From NCBI GenBank assembly GCA_937934135.1, contig CALHAW010000025.1:1-64000 (forward strand): 64,000 bases of DNA, in the 5' to 3' direction. The notes below the pieces were generated by a model. The model was given only the letters and a program-made list of their open reading frames with translations, made no database searches and was not told where the DNA came from. A program made the position numbers and the translations under genes. Below are positions 38,150 to 48,515 of the stretch, one piece after another. The stretch is from an uncultured Alphaproteobacteria bacterium. GTDB taxonomy: Bacteria > Pseudomonadota > Alphaproteobacteria > Micavibrionales > Micavibrionaceae. Positions within the stretch are counted from its first letter, which is position 1. Every line of letters starts with the position of its first letter.

Positions 38150-38815
38150 ATGGATAACATGTTTCAAGATAAAGAAGAACTGCCCAAAAACAAAGGGGGT
38201 AAAAGGAATAATCGCCAGAATAATAAACAAAATAATAAACAGAATAATAAGCGCGAATTTAAACCTCCTAAGAAAATCAGCGAAAAATACCTCTATAATT
38301 CTGGTCTTGCCTATCTCCAACGCTTCCCCGCCAGCTCCGCGCACTTCAAAAGCGTGATGATGCGCAAAATCGACCGCTCCTGCCGTCATCATGAAGAACA
38401 AGACCGTGATCAATGTGAAGAATGGCTTGATGCTTTGGTTATAAAGTTCAAAGATTTGGCCTTACTGGACGATGCGCTCTATTTAAAGGGCATGGTAACA
38501 TCCTTGCGGCGGCGTGGGACAGCGGCGCGGCATATTGAAATGCGCCTCGTTCAAAAAGGTCTTGATAAACAAGAAATAAAACGCGCCATCGCGTATTTTG
38601 ACCGTGAAGAATTACAAGATGAACAAAATGGAGATTTTCACGCCGCGCTGATTTGTGCGCGTAAAAAGCGCCTCGGCCCTTATGATATTAATACCCGCTA
38701 TACACCTGATAAGGCCTTAGCAAAGCTTGCCCGTGCTGGCTACCCTTATGATATCGCACAAAAAGTTCTCGCGCTTTCTTATGAAGAATGTGAAGAAATA
38801 TCAACGATGTTCTGA
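38150..38815 (+). CDS. recX: Regulatory protein RecX family
   Basis: YLYNSGLAYLQRFPASSAHFKSVMMRKI...LALLDDALYLKGMVTSLRRRGTAARHIEMRLVQKGLDKQEI. Confidence 0.8.
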   Translation: MDNMFQDKEELPKNKGGKRNNRQNNKQNNKQNNKREFKPPKKISEKYLYNSGLAYLQRFPASSAHFKSVMMRKIDRSCRHHEEQDRDQCEEWLDALVIKFKDLALLDDALYLKGMVTSLRRRGTAARHIEMRLVQKGLDKQEIKRAIAYFDREELQDEQNGDFHAALICARKKRLGPYDINTRYTPDKALAKLARAGYPYDIAQKVLALSYEECEEISTMF

Positions 38816-41355
38816 CCTTCTTTGGTCTTGGCCACCCGTTTTTCTGGGAAAATAAGCGTGACCGTCGTTCCAATTCCTTTTTGGGAAACAATCTCAAGCT
38901 TACCACCATGAAGCTCAATTAATGACTTCACCAATGTTAACCCCAACCCTGTTCCAGATTTGGTTCTAGAATGCTCCGTTTCAATTTGGCCAAACGGCGA
39001 TAGGGCTTTTTCAATCTCTTCTTCCGTCAGTCCCACACCTGTATCCGTCACAGAAACACGCAGGCGTTGCTTGCTATCAATTTCGGCATCCAACATCATC
39101 AGGCTGTTTTCAGGACTAAATTTAATAGCATTCGCCATCAGATTTAAAAGCATTTGTTTAATGGCTTGTTTTTCACCAATAACGCTTAAACCAGCATCAA
39201 TTTTCTTATTCTCAATGCGGAAATTTGCTTCCTTAATCTTACCTTGCATAAGTTGCAAACAATCAGCAAAAATATCTTTTATATTCACCACGCCTTCTTG
39301 CAAAGTGCGTTCCCCCACTTCAATGCGTGACACATCTAAAATTTCATTTATGACTTTAAGCAAGCCATGCCCGCTCTCATAAATATTGCTCGCATGATCT
39401 TTATATTCTGTCGATGGTAATTTACCGTAAACTTCATTGCGAATAATTTCTGAAAACCCAATAATAGCGTTGAGCGGCGTCCGCAATTCGTGACTCATAT
39501 TGGTCAAAAATTCTGATTTTGCACGGTTGGCTAAATCTGATTCAACCTTCGCGTCTTGTAAGGCAATCTCGGCCTTTTTACGTTTATCAATATCTTCAAT
39601 ACTGCCCTCAAAGAATAAAAACTCTCCCTCATCATCCATCACGGCGCGCACATTTTCGCGCACCCAAATCACATCGCCATCTTTTGTTTGAACTTGCGCT
39701 TCAAAATGGGTTGATTTTTTTGACATCAGCACGTGATGTAAACATTTTTCACGCGCAACACTGTCTTTATATAATAATATATTGGCGTCTTGCACATTTT
39801 CTAAAACATCTTCAGGATTATCATATCCTATAATCTTTGCATAAGCAGGGTTTGCACTAATAATTTTTCCCTCTTCTGACATTTGATAAATACCGCCCGC
39901 TGCATTTTCAACAATTCTACGATATTTCTTTTCCGCTTCGAATAACGCTTGCTCTACGCGGCGGCGTTCTTCTATATCGGTGATTGTCCCCACAACACGT
40001 AATTCTTTATCATCATCCATCACCAACATGGACATCGCCAATTCTACGGCGCGATATGTGCCATTCTCGCTGCGTATTCTTGTGAAGGTTCTATAGGATT
40101 GCTTCTTTCCACTGATTAACTGGTTAAAATTTTCTTTTTGCTCTGCTTGGTCTTGGATATGCAGTAACCCGTTTAATTCCTGCCCCATTGATCGTTCCAC
40201 ATCAAACCCGGTTACGCTGTGCCATGCCTCATTCAAAAAGATGATTTTTCCTTTATCATCCATTTCAAAAATAATATCTGTCACCGCATTAATAATAGCC
40301 CGATGTTCCCGCGCAGATTTTTGAATAATTTTATTTAAACGCTCCCGCTCGCTCACTTCTTGGCTCATTTCAAAGTTTTTATGCGCTAACTCCTTATTCA
40401 TCTCTGATAATTTACGTGATTGATTTTGATTATTTCGAACATAAAGCGTTCCAATCAACGTCAACGTCACCCCAAACAACAACATTAAAAGCGGAATTTT
40501 CTGCAAGAATGACTCCCGCGCACTGATTTTCAATTTAATGCGCGTATTAATTTCTTTATCTGCAAAACTGCTTGAAATAACATTTAAAAACTGCCTTGAT
40601 CCTGCGCTTTGTTCACCATTAAAGAAGGTAAAAACATTGCGGTCTTCTGTGACATTTAAAATTTGAAGGTCAACAACAGATGTTTTTTCTAAAACCTCTG
40701 CCGTATCAATTAAATTTGAAAATTCTCCAACACCAAACAAATATCCCTTGCTGGTTGCTTGTTTAATAATAAAGCCGAATGGATTAACATCTTCAGCCTG
40801 TGACCTTGTTTGCAATACCTTATTGTTATTTGGAAGGTTAGAAACAAAAGCTATTTTTTCTTTTGCTTTCAGCCGCTCTTTGATAAAATTAACAAGCGTT
40901 TCTTGCGTTCCCAACGTCCCGTCATAGGGCGCGCTCGTCAATAATGAAGTAATAGTCCAGCTTTCACCTTCTGATTGAACATTGGGTTTAATCCATAAAA
41001 TCTGATCATAATATTGAATCCCCATATTTTCATCTTGGGCATAATTGACAAAATCATTTGCGCTAATTTTATCTGACATATCAATAACAGAAGACAGCGC
41101 ATATAAACTCTGCTGTGCTTCCTCAACATGACTTTGAATATATTGCTGTGTTTCTTGTGTAGATTTTAAGAGGCCTTCACGGACAACCTCATCAATAAAA
41201 ACACTTAAAATGCCAAACGCCGTAATGGTAAGAATTAAACCATTCAGAAAAACCATAAGCTGCGCAAGATTACCCGATAGCCATCCGCTACCTGGTTTTA
41301 TTGGATCGGGCATATTGAGACCCGGTCGATAATTATCATTCCCTGCAAAGCTCAT
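38779..41355 (-). CDS. Membrane-bound PAS-domain sensor histidine kinase with CHASE-like periplasmic region
   Basis: Two PAS domains; HisKA SEFLTNMSHELRTPLNAIIGFSEI; HATPase VTDTGVGLTEEEI, SGTGLGLTLVKSL. Confidence 0.93.
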   Translation of the reverse strand: MSFAGNDNYRPGLNMPDPIKPGSGWLSGNLAQLMVFLNGLILTITAFGILSVFIDEVVREGLLKSTQETQQYIQSHVEEAQQSLYALSSVIDMSDKISANDFVNYAQDENMGIQYYDQILWIKPNVQSEGESWTITSLLTSAPYDGTLGTQETLVNFIKERLKAKEKIAFVSNLPNNNKVLQTRSQAEDVNPFGFIIKQATSKGYLFGVGEFSNLIDTAEVLEKTSVVDLQILNVTEDRNVFTFFNGEQSAGSRQFLNVISSSFADKEINTRIKLKISARESFLQKIPLLMLLFGVTLTLIGTLYVRNNQNQSRKLSEMNKELAHKNFEMSQEVSERERLNKIIQKSAREHRAIINAVTDIIFEMDDKGKIIFLNEAWHSVTGFDVERSMGQELNGLLHIQDQAEQKENFNQLISGKKQSYRTFTRIRSENGTYRAVELAMSMLVMDDDKELRVVGTITDIEERRRVEQALFEAEKKYRRIVENAAGGIYQMSEEGKIISANPAYAKIIGYDNPEDVLENVQDANILLYKDSVAREKCLHHVLMSKKSTHFEAQVQTKDGDVIWVRENVRAVMDDEGEFLFFEGSIEDIDKRKKAEIALQDAKVESDLANRAKSEFLTNMSHELRTPLNAIIGFSEIIRNEVYGKLPSTEYKDHASNIYESGHGLLKVINEILDVSRIEVGERTLQEGVVNIKDIFADCLQLMQGKIKEANFRIENKKIDAGLSVIGEKQAIKQMLLNLMANAIKFSPENSLMMLDAEIDSKQRLRVSVTDTGVGLTEEEIEKALSPFGQIETEHSRTKSGTGLGLTLVKSLIELHGGKLEIVSQKGIGTTVTLIFPEKRVAKTKEGQNIVDISSHSS

Positions 41356-41483
41356 TTTTTCTTCTTAGTATAGACGAATTTTCCATTCAGGACGAATATC
41401 CTTTCCTTACAATGGCGTAATGTGGTTAAAAGATTACTAAGATTTGACACTTAAAACGCTGTTTTATAAGGATTTATTGCATT

Positions 41484-41819
41484 ATGACAATTTCATATGA
41501 TGATTTTATGAATGTAAGCATCCATGCTGGCAAAATTATCAAAGCCGAAATTTTCGCCGAAGCACACCGCCCTGCTTATAAGCTACAAATTGATTTTGGC
41601 GCGGATATTGGAATAAAGAAAAGCTCCGCCCAAATCACAGATCATTATACAATAGGCGATCTAGAAGGAAAAATCATTGCCGCTGTGACAAATTTCCCAC
41701 CCAAACAAATCGGCCCCTTTATGTCAGAAGTACTGGTGCTTGGCTTTCATGATACAGAAAATAAAGTCGTTCTGGTATCACCCGATAAAGACATCAAGCT
41801 AGGCGCACGCCTGTCATAA
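41484..41819 (+). CDS. CsaA-like tRNA-binding (EMAP/OB-fold) protein
   Basis: VSIHAGKIIKAEIFAEAHRPAYKLQIDFGADIGIKKSSAQIT...VTNFPPKQIGPFMSEVLVLGF. Confidence 0.92.
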   Translation: MTISYDDFMNVSIHAGKIIKAEIFAEAHRPAYKLQIDFGADIGIKKSSAQITDHYTIGDLEGKIIAAVTNFPPKQIGPFMSEVLVLGFHDTENKVVLVSPDKDIKLGARLS

Positions 41820-41848
41820 AACAAAATACCGCCTTATAAGAAATAATA

Positions 41849-43165
41849 TTATATTGGCAATGTCACGGTGACTTGCAGGCCACCATCCACGCTTTGCCCC
41901 AACGCAATATCACCGCCATGCGCCAAAATAATGTCTTTTGTAATAGGCAACCCAAGGCCCGTCCCGCCTGTCTTTTGATTGCGGGATGTTTCTTCACGAT
42001 AAAACGGCTTAAACACATCTTCGTAATGATCAGGATGAACCCCTTTTCCATTATCACTAAAAATAAGGCGCAACACGTCCTCATCAACCGTGAAGGACAC
42101 CGATAAAATGGTCGCGTATTTATGCGCATTGGAAAATAAATTAGAAAAGGCGCGTTCTATCGCAACAGGCTTTAAGAATAAAAATAATTCTGACAACTGT
42201 TTATCAACATTAACTTTCAATCCCTCACGCTCAAAATTATTTTTTAAACGCTCCAATAATCCAACAACATCAATACGCTCCATTTCCTCTTGTCCGTCAC
42301 CACGTGCAAATTCTAAATACGCATTCATCATCCGTTCCATATCATCAATATCGGATAATAACGCATTCTTATCGGCGCTTTCTTGCAATATATTGGCCTG
42401 TAATTTAATGCGTGTTAATGGCGTGCGCAAATCATGTGAAACCCCTGCCAGCATCGCTGTTCGTTGTTCAATTTGCCGGCTAAGGCGGTCACGCATCCCC
42501 AAAAATGCACGGGCGGCTTGGCGTACCTCGCTTGCCCCCTCTACTTTAAAAAACGGCACATCCCGCCCCTTACCAAAACGGTCCGCGGCAATGGCAAGTC
42601 TTTTAATAGGTCGTATTTGATTACGCATAAATAAAATGGCAACAACCATCAAAAGCGCAGACACACCAATCATATACATTAAGAACACATAACCCGATGA
42701 TGAAAATAAACGCCTTTCTGGCGATGTGATCATTAAAACCCCATTTAAAAATTGAACCTGTATCTGAATCCATTTTTCTTTTGTATCAATAATAATACGG
42801 TACGGCTCATCCAATGTTTTCTGTAGTTGATGGTCTAATGTTTTTTCAATAATTGCTGCACGCCATTGATATTGTGACGGCGTAAAATTCAATGTTGAAT
42901 TGTCAAAAAATTGAACACTTAATTGTAAATGCTCCAATGCTTTTTTGGTCAACATATCGCGTTGCGCATCATTTGACGCATATTCATAACGATCCACAAT
43001 TAAGGCAACCTCACCCGCAACGGCCACGGCCAACCTGCTGGTCATTCGTTCCCAATGCCTTTCAAAAAAAACATAAGTGCTAATACTCAAAATAAGCAAC
43101 ACAGGCACGGTCAAGATAATCAAAGACCGCCCCAATAAGGAACGCGGTAAAAACTTTTTAATCAT
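41849..43165 (-). CDS. EnvZ-type sensor histidine kinase
   Basis: HAMP; MLAGVSHDLRTPLTRIKLQ; IFSDNGKGVHPD; GTGLGLPITKDII. Confidence 0.94.
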   Translation of the reverse strand: MIKKFLPRSLLGRSLIILTVPVLLILSISTYVFFERHWERMTSRLAVAVAGEVALIVDRYEYASNDAQRDMLTKKALEHLQLSVQFFDNSTLNFTPSQYQWRAAIIEKTLDHQLQKTLDEPYRIIIDTKEKWIQIQVQFLNGVLMITSPERRLFSSSGYVFLMYMIGVSALLMVVAILFMRNQIRPIKRLAIAADRFGKGRDVPFFKVEGASEVRQAARAFLGMRDRLSRQIEQRTAMLAGVSHDLRTPLTRIKLQANILQESADKNALLSDIDDMERMMNAYLEFARGDGQEEMERIDVVGLLERLKNNFEREGLKVNVDKQLSELFLFLKPVAIERAFSNLFSNAHKYATILSVSFTVDEDVLRLIFSDNGKGVHPDHYEDVFKPFYREETSRNQKTGGTGLGLPITKDIILAHGGDIALGQSVDGGLQVTVTLPI

Positions 43166-43875
43166 CCCCCAACCCTCAATAAATATCCCTTACCACGCAC
43201 CGTTTGTAACAAGCGCGGATTACCGCTATCTTCTTCTAACTTACGGCGCAGGCGCGTAACTTGTACATCCACCGTTCTATTTTCGGGGTCAATATCGCAG
43301 GCAGTCGCCAAATCATCGCGTGATACAACATTCCCCGCCTTCGCCACCAGCACGGATAACATCCGCGCCTCGCCATCGGTTAAATTCACGTTCTGCGAAG
43401 CTGAGCATAATTCTTTATAGTCGACCTTATAAATCCACGGACCAATTTGGTATTCTTTAATATCTTCAGGTTCATATTTGGGACGACGGCGCAATATTGC
43501 CTCAAGGCGTAACGTCAATTCCCGTGGATCAAACGGCTTGGTTAAATAATCATCGGCTCCCGTTTCAAGGCCGCTAATTTTATCTTCAACCTCCCCCATT
43601 GCCGTTAATAATAAAACAGGCACATCATTTGTCTGACGCAATTCTTGGGTAAATGCTTTACCATCTTGGCCGGGCATCATGACATCCACTACCAACGCGT
43701 CATATTCCGCCATCTGCAATATTTCTTTTGCTTTGGCCGCATCCGCCGCCGTGCTAACAAAATAACCATGCTCTACCAGATACCGCGAGACCAGCTCCCG
43801 TATACGGTCATCATCGTCCACCACCAAAATATGGGGCAGCGCGGCAAAGCTCTCTATTTCATCAGGATATCTCAC
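43162..43875 (-). CDS. OmpR-family response regulator
   Basis: ILVVDDDDRIRELVSRYL; DVMMPGQDG; winged-helix VDVQVTRLRRKLEEDSGNPRLLQTVRGKGYLLR; 4-bp overlap with kinase. Confidence 0.95.
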   Translation of the reverse strand: MRYPDEIESFAALPHILVVDDDDRIRELVSRYLVEHGYFVSTAADAAKAKEILQMAEYDALVVDVMMPGQDGKAFTQELRQTNDVPVLLLTAMGEVEDKISGLETGADDYLTKPFDPRELTLRLEAILRRRPKYEPEDIKEYQIGPWIYKVDYKELCSASQNVNLTDGEARMLSVLVAKAGNVVSRDDLATACDIDPENRTVDVQVTRLRRKLEEDSGNPRLLQTVRGKGYLLRVGG

Positions 43876-43983
43876 TAGATAGTTCTATCAGTTGCCCCCA
43901 CGACTGACAAGATTTCTAACAAGTAAGCTTGCATTTCAGGCCGTTTTGAAACAAAATTTACGAACAATAAAAGGAACAATATT

Positions 43984-44853
43984 ATGATTGCAGATTTCAG
44001 CGACCGCGACGGATTAATATGGATAGATGGCAAAATCATCCCATGGCGCGATGCAAAAGTACATGTTCTCACCCACGGCCTCCATTACGCTAGCTCTGTT
44101 TTTGAAGGGGAACGCGCCTATAACGGTAAAATCTTTTTGATGCGTGAACATTCACAGCGCCTAACACGCTCTTGCAACCTCATTGACATGGAAATGCCCT
44201 ACAGCCTTGAAGAACTCGACACCGCCAAAATGGAAATCCTAAAGGCCAACAATCTCACTGATGCCTATATCCGTCCTTTTGCATGGCGCGGCAGTGAACA
44301 AATGGCAATTTCTGCCCAAAACACAAAAACACATGTCGCCATCGCTTGTTGGGAATGGCCCAGCTACTTCGGGGCAGAAACGCGCGAAAAAGGAATCTCC
44401 CTCCAAACCGCCAAATGGCGCGCCCCCATGCCAGACACAGCAACAACCCAAAGCAAGGCCGCTGGCCTGTACGCCACCCACACCATGTCCAAACACGCCG
44501 CCGAAGCCAATGGATATACGGATGCGCTTATGCTTGATTATCGTGGTCTCGTCGCCGAAGCCACAGGCGCCAATATTTTCGTGATTAAAGACGGTAAAAT
44601 CAAAACCCCTGACCCTGATTGCTTCTTAGACGGGTTAACACGCCAAACCGTGATCAAACTCGCCAAAGAAAACAACATCCCCCTCGAAGTTTGCCAAATC
44701 AAACCAGAAGAACTGCTGGAAGCTGATGAAATCTTCCTCACCGGCACGGCCGCCGAAGTCACCGCTGTTGGTAAAATTGATGACACTACATACACCGTAG
44801 GCCCCATCACCCGCACCTTACGTGATGCGTATGAATCTCTCGTTCGGGCTTAA
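43984..44853 (+). CDS. ilvE: Branched-chain amino acid aminotransferase
   Basis: GLIWIDGKIIPWRDAKVHVLTHGLHYASSVFEGERAYNGKIF; EATGANIFVIKDGKI; FLDGLTRQTVIKLA. Confidence 0.95.
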   Translation: MIADFSDRDGLIWIDGKIIPWRDAKVHVLTHGLHYASSVFEGERAYNGKIFLMREHSQRLTRSCNLIDMEMPYSLEELDTAKMEILKANNLTDAYIRPFAWRGSEQMAISAQNTKTHVAIACWEWPSYFGAETREKGISLQTAKWRAPMPDTATTQSKAAGLYATHTMSKHAAEANGYTDALMLDYRGLVAEATGANIFVIKDGKIKTPDPDCFLDGLTRQTVIKLAKENNIPLEVCQIKPEELLEADEIFLTGTAAEVTAVGKIDDTTYTVGPITRTLRDAYESLVRA

Positions 44854-46307
44854 TGCTAAACTTCACCATCATACTTGGCCTGACGGCCTGTTACTTTGCC
44901 GTTATATTAGGCTTTGTTCTTTATGCGCGGTTTAAATCAACCAACCGTCTTCTTCCAGGCCTTAATGAATTTTTTCTGGCGGGGAAAAACCTGTCCCCCC
45001 TCGTCCTAACCTTCACCTATATCGGCAGTTTATTTAGCACCTTTACCGTACTTGGTATGCCGGGGCTGGCCTATACGCATGGGTTAGGCGCAATTATTTT
45101 TTACATGCTACTTCATTCTTTCGGAATTATTTTATTCTTAATGATTGCGAAGAAAATGCGCGCCTATGCGCAGGAAAAACGTATTTTCTCCCCCCTTGAA
45201 ATTATCAGTGACCATTATCAATCGCGTAAGCTCGGCCTGTTTATCGCTGTTATTTTTACGTTATTTTTAATGCCTTATATTGCCCTACAACTGGTGGGGA
45301 TTGGCGTATTTATCCATTCCTTCACGGATGGCGCGGTTACTTATGTATCGGGCGTTGGTTCCATGTTGATGATTATCTTTATCTATCTTTTCTTGGGCGG
45401 TATGCGCGCCGTGGCCTATACGGATTTTATCCAAATCGCCGCTTCTCTTTTGGGATTGATCGCAGGGCTATGGATGCTTTTCACTCATTTTGACCTCTCT
45501 TTCCTCTCCGTGATAGATCGTATGAATGCCGTCTCGTCCGAACATCTTACCATTGCAGGGGCAAAAGGAACTTATGCATGGCCGTTCCTGCTCACTGTTT
45601 CTCTCGTGACCGCCAGCATCTATTTACAACCTCATATTTTAACCCGCGCCATGATGGCCAAAAGCGATCATCACATTAATTTTATGGTCTGCGGCATTAT
45701 TATTGGTTTTCTTTTGACGGCAACCTTGGCGCTTTATTATGCTTTCACGCTCTATCTGGCGTACGGCACAGACCTTGAGCCCAATTTTGTGATGGGGCAT
45801 GTCTTTAAAGAAATCGGAACATGGGGAACGCTTGGTCTTGTTATCTCTGCATTAATGTTGATGGGTGCATTGGGCGCGGCAATGTCAACAGCAGACTCTC
45901 TGCTTATTTCAATCGGCCAAATCACCACACGTGATATGGTGCGTCCCTTCTTTCAAATGACACCAGAACGCCAAGTCATCCTCTCCAAAGCCGTGATGAT
46001 CAGTGTACTTATCGCCGCCTTCATCACGGGATTAAAACCACCTCAATTCATGACCGACCTTGCCGTTTATTCCGCCGCAGGAGGCGCACTGATGGTGCCA
46101 ACAATTTTAAGCTTTGCTTGGAAATACCGCTCAACCATGGCCGCGTATCTATCCATATCGCTTGGGCTGGTCGCGCTTTTTACCGCCGCACTTTATAAAA
46201 TAAAAACAGGCAACAATATCGCAGGATTACACATCGCAACCCTACCCGTACTCATTTCTTTCATGATTTATTATGGCGTTTGTTTAGCGAATAAAACTAA
46301 ACATTAA
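44853..46307 (+). CDS. Sodium:solute symporter family protein
   Basis: Multiple TM segments; FFLAGKNLSPLVLTFTYIGSLFSTFTVLGMPGLAY; GALGAAMSTADSLLISIG; TAATG overlap with ilvE. Confidence 0.92.
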   Translation: MLNFTIILGLTACYFAVILGFVLYARFKSTNRLLPGLNEFFLAGKNLSPLVLTFTYIGSLFSTFTVLGMPGLAYTHGLGAIIFYMLLHSFGIILFLMIAKKMRAYAQEKRIFSPLEIISDHYQSRKLGLFIAVIFTLFLMPYIALQLVGIGVFIHSFTDGAVTYVSGVGSMLMIIFIYLFLGGMRAVAYTDFIQIAASLLGLIAGLWMLFTHFDLSFLSVIDRMNAVSSEHLTIAGAKGTYAWPFLLTVSLVTASIYLQPHILTRAMMAKSDHHINFMVCGIIIGFLLTATLALYYAFTLYLAYGTDLEPNFVMGHVFKEIGTWGTLGLVISALMLMGALGAAMSTADSLLISIGQITTRDMVRPFFQMTPERQVILSKAVMISVLIAAFITGLKPPQFMTDLAVYSAAGGALMVPTILSFAWKYRSTMAAYLSISLGLVALFTAALYKIKTGNNIAGLHIATLPVLISFMIYYGVCLANKTKH

Positions 46308-47400
46308 ATCTAAACAAGATCACGTCGCCGTCTTTGACGTCGTAATCTTTACCTTCTTGGCGCATTTTCCCTTGGTCTTTACAGGCTTGCTCACCGCCTA
46401 AACCAACAAAATCGTCAAAAGCAATCACTTCGGCCTTAATGAAGCCTTTTTCAAAATCTGTATGAATGGCGCCCGCCGCTTCGGGCGCTTTGGCTTCTTT
46501 ACGCACGGTCCATGCACGCGCTTCTTTCGGACCCGCAGTGAAATATGTTTGTAGACCCAGCAAGTCATACCCCGCCTTAATAATACGGTCCAACCCTGCT
46601 TCTTCCAAACCAATCGCCTCTAAAAACTCGGTCTTTTCTTCGGCGCTTTCCAGTTGCGCAATTTCGGATTCAATCGATGCGCAAATTACAACGCTCGTTG
46701 CTCCTTGCGCGGCGGCCATATCGGCAACTTTTTTTGTTTGGTCATTACCATTTGCGGCGTCATCTTCGCTGACGTTACACACATACAGAATTGGTTTTGC
46801 GGTAAGCATCCCTAATTGCTGACTCCAACGCATTTCATCGGAATTATCTGGCGTAATAGCGCGGGCAGGTTTGCCGTCATCCAATGCCGCTTTCACACGC
46901 ACCATAAATTCATGCTGATCTTTAAATTCTTTATCGCCACCTTTGGCCTTACGTTCAATATTGATGATTTGTTTTTCAAGACTTTCCATGTCGGAAATAA
47001 GAAGCTCTGTTTCAATCGTTTCTGCGTCACGGATCGGGTCAACATTGCCATCCACATGGGTGATATCATCATCTTCAAAACATCGAAGCACATGGATAAT
47101 GGCATCAGTCTGGCGAATATTTCCAAGGAATTGATTGCCCAACCCCTCGCCCTGACTCGCGCCTTTTACAAGGCCGGCAATATCAACAAATTCTAGTTGT
47201 GTTGGTACAATCTTGGCAGATCCCGCAATGCTGGCAATTTTATCTAGCCGCGCATCGGGTACGCCCACCTTGCCCACATTGGGTTCAATCGTGCAAAACG
47301 GAAAGTTTGCCGCCTGCGCCGCCGCCGTTGCCGTCAACGCGTTAAATAAGGTCGATTTACCAACATTCGGCAAGCCCACAATCCCACAATTAAAACCCAT
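46297..47400 (-). CDS. ychF: Redox-regulated ATPase YchF (Obg-like)
   Basis: [39 protein letters not shown]-term TGS-like. Confidence 0.97.
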   Translation of the reverse strand: MGFNCGIVGLPNVGKSTLFNALTATAAAQAANFPFCTIEPNVGKVGVPDARLDKIASIAGSAKIVPTQLEFVDIAGLVKGASQGEGLGNQFLGNIRQTDAIIHVLRCFEDDDITHVDGNVDPIRDAETIETELLISDMESLEKQIINIERKAKGGDKEFKDQHEFMVRVKAALDDGKPARAITPDNSDEMRWSQQLGMLTAKPILYVCNVSEDDAANGNDQTKKVADMAAAQGATSVVICASIESEIAQLESAEEKTEFLEAIGLEEAGLDRIIKAGYDLLGLQTYFTAGPKEARAWTVRKEAKAPEAAGAIHTDFEKGFIKAEVIAFDDFVGLGGEQACKDQGKMRQEGKDYDVKDGDVILFRFNV

Positions 47401-47538
47401 GATGTTTTCCTTTTATATCAGCCCGTTTTCTACCATATACGGCGCAGAACACCATATTAATTTAATTGACATAATGGTTAAAATTACTTAAAACTCTATA
47501 ATATTTTTTTACCACAAAGATAAAGCAGGAAACGCACA

Positions 47539-47805
47539 ATGTCTAAAAAACAACATATAGGGGCAGGAGAAGTTTTCTTAGCCGTTGGAATTGTCGCCAT
47601 TGCGGTCATTGCTGGCGTAACCATGAATACTTCTTCAGAATTAACAGAACAAGAAAAGCGTGACCGTAAAGATATATGTACTGCCGTTAATACATTAAAG
47701 AGCAAATTCAAAGACAGCACTAAAATTAAAATTAAAATTGAAATCGTAGATAGCAAAGATCAAAACATTAACTGCGCCGCGTACCTACAAAAGCCCAGCC
47801 CATAG
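47539..47805 (+). CDS. Orphan single-TM protein, 88 aa
   Basis: VFLAVGIVAIAVIAGVTM TM segment; RBS GCAGGAAA; preceded by ATTGACATAAT (47465-47475). Confidence 0.6.
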   Translation: MSKKQHIGAGEVFLAVGIVAIAVIAGVTMNTSSELTEQEKRDRKDICTAVNTLKSKFKDSTKIKIKIEIVDSKDQNINCAAYLQKPSP

Positions 47806-47806
47806 C

Positions 47807-48406
47807 TTATTTCAAATACTCACTCACCCGCGTCGTGAAATCATCTTTATTGCCCTCAATCAATAAATCACAATATTTGACCACGGCATAAATATAATCA
47901 TCCAGCTCCGCTTGCTCGGCCTTGCTAAAATCACTCAACACATACCCACTGACACGGTTTTTATCACCGGGATGATCAATGCCCATCCGCACCCGCCAAT
48001 AATCCTTATTGCCCAAATGGGCATCAATCGATTTAATGCCGTTATGTCCGCCAGAACCGCCGCCCTGTTTGATTTTCACACGCTTAAACGGAATATCCAG
48101 CTCATCATACATCACAATAATGTTGCTCGGCGGTATCTTATAAAATTTTGCCACCTTCCCCACACTCTGCCCACTTTCATTCATATAGGTTTGTGGCTTA
48201 AGCAGCATGACTTTTTGATTCGCAATGCGCCCTTCAGAATACGCCCCCTGAAACTTTGATTTAAATGCAGGGAAATGATTATCCCGCGCAATCTCATCCA
48301 CCGTCATAAATCCAATGTTATGACGATTTTTACTATATTCTTTGCCTGGATTGCCCAGCCCGACGATTAAATACATATCAGATTTCTTTTTTAAAAAATT
48401 AAACAT
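47807..48406 (-). CDS. pth: Peptidyl-tRNA hydrolase
   Basis: YLIVGLGNPGKEYSKNRHNIGFM; PQTYMNESGQSV; GGGSGGHNGIKSI. Confidence 0.97.
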   Translation of the reverse strand: MFNFLKKKSDMYLIVGLGNPGKEYSKNRHNIGFMTVDEIARDNHFPAFKSKFQGAYSEGRIANQKVMLLKPQTYMNESGQSVGKVAKFYKIPPSNIIVMYDELDIPFKRVKIKQGGGSGGHNGIKSIDAHLGNKDYWRVRMGIDHPGDKNRVSGYVLSDFSKAEQAELDDYIYAVVKYCDLLIEGNKDDFTTRVSEYLK

Positions 48407-48430
48407 CCATAAGATTTATAAAACAGAAAC

Positions 48431-48463
48431 AAAAAAGGGCACAGGATTAAATCCGCGCCCTTT
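48431..48463 (-). terminator. Rho-independent terminator after rplY
   Basis: Reverse strand AAAGGGC-GCGGATTTAATCCTGT-GCCCTTT-TTT, with an inner GGAT/ATCC stem. Confidence 0.8.
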
Positions 48464-48515
48464 ATAATTATTATGAAGCCATAGCGCGCCTGCGCGCCTG
48501 AGGCATCTAAAAATC

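Noticed and set aside
38205-38251. CRISPR-like repeat
   Set aside because: Unit is 12 nt, contiguous and in-frame within recX; no spacers.
38135-38413. N-terminal extension of the ABC permease ORF in the track
   Set aside because: The extension is antisense to recX and composed of Phe/Ile/Leu low-complexity; the credible start is ATG 38134.
42090-42620. 176-aa + strand ORF
   Set aside because: Antisense to the EnvZ-type kinase; no RBS or recognisable domain.
41849-43875. Novel two-component system linked to ilvE
   Set aside because: Standard EnvZ/OmpR-type overlapping pair; proximity to ilvE alone is weak evidence of functional linkage.
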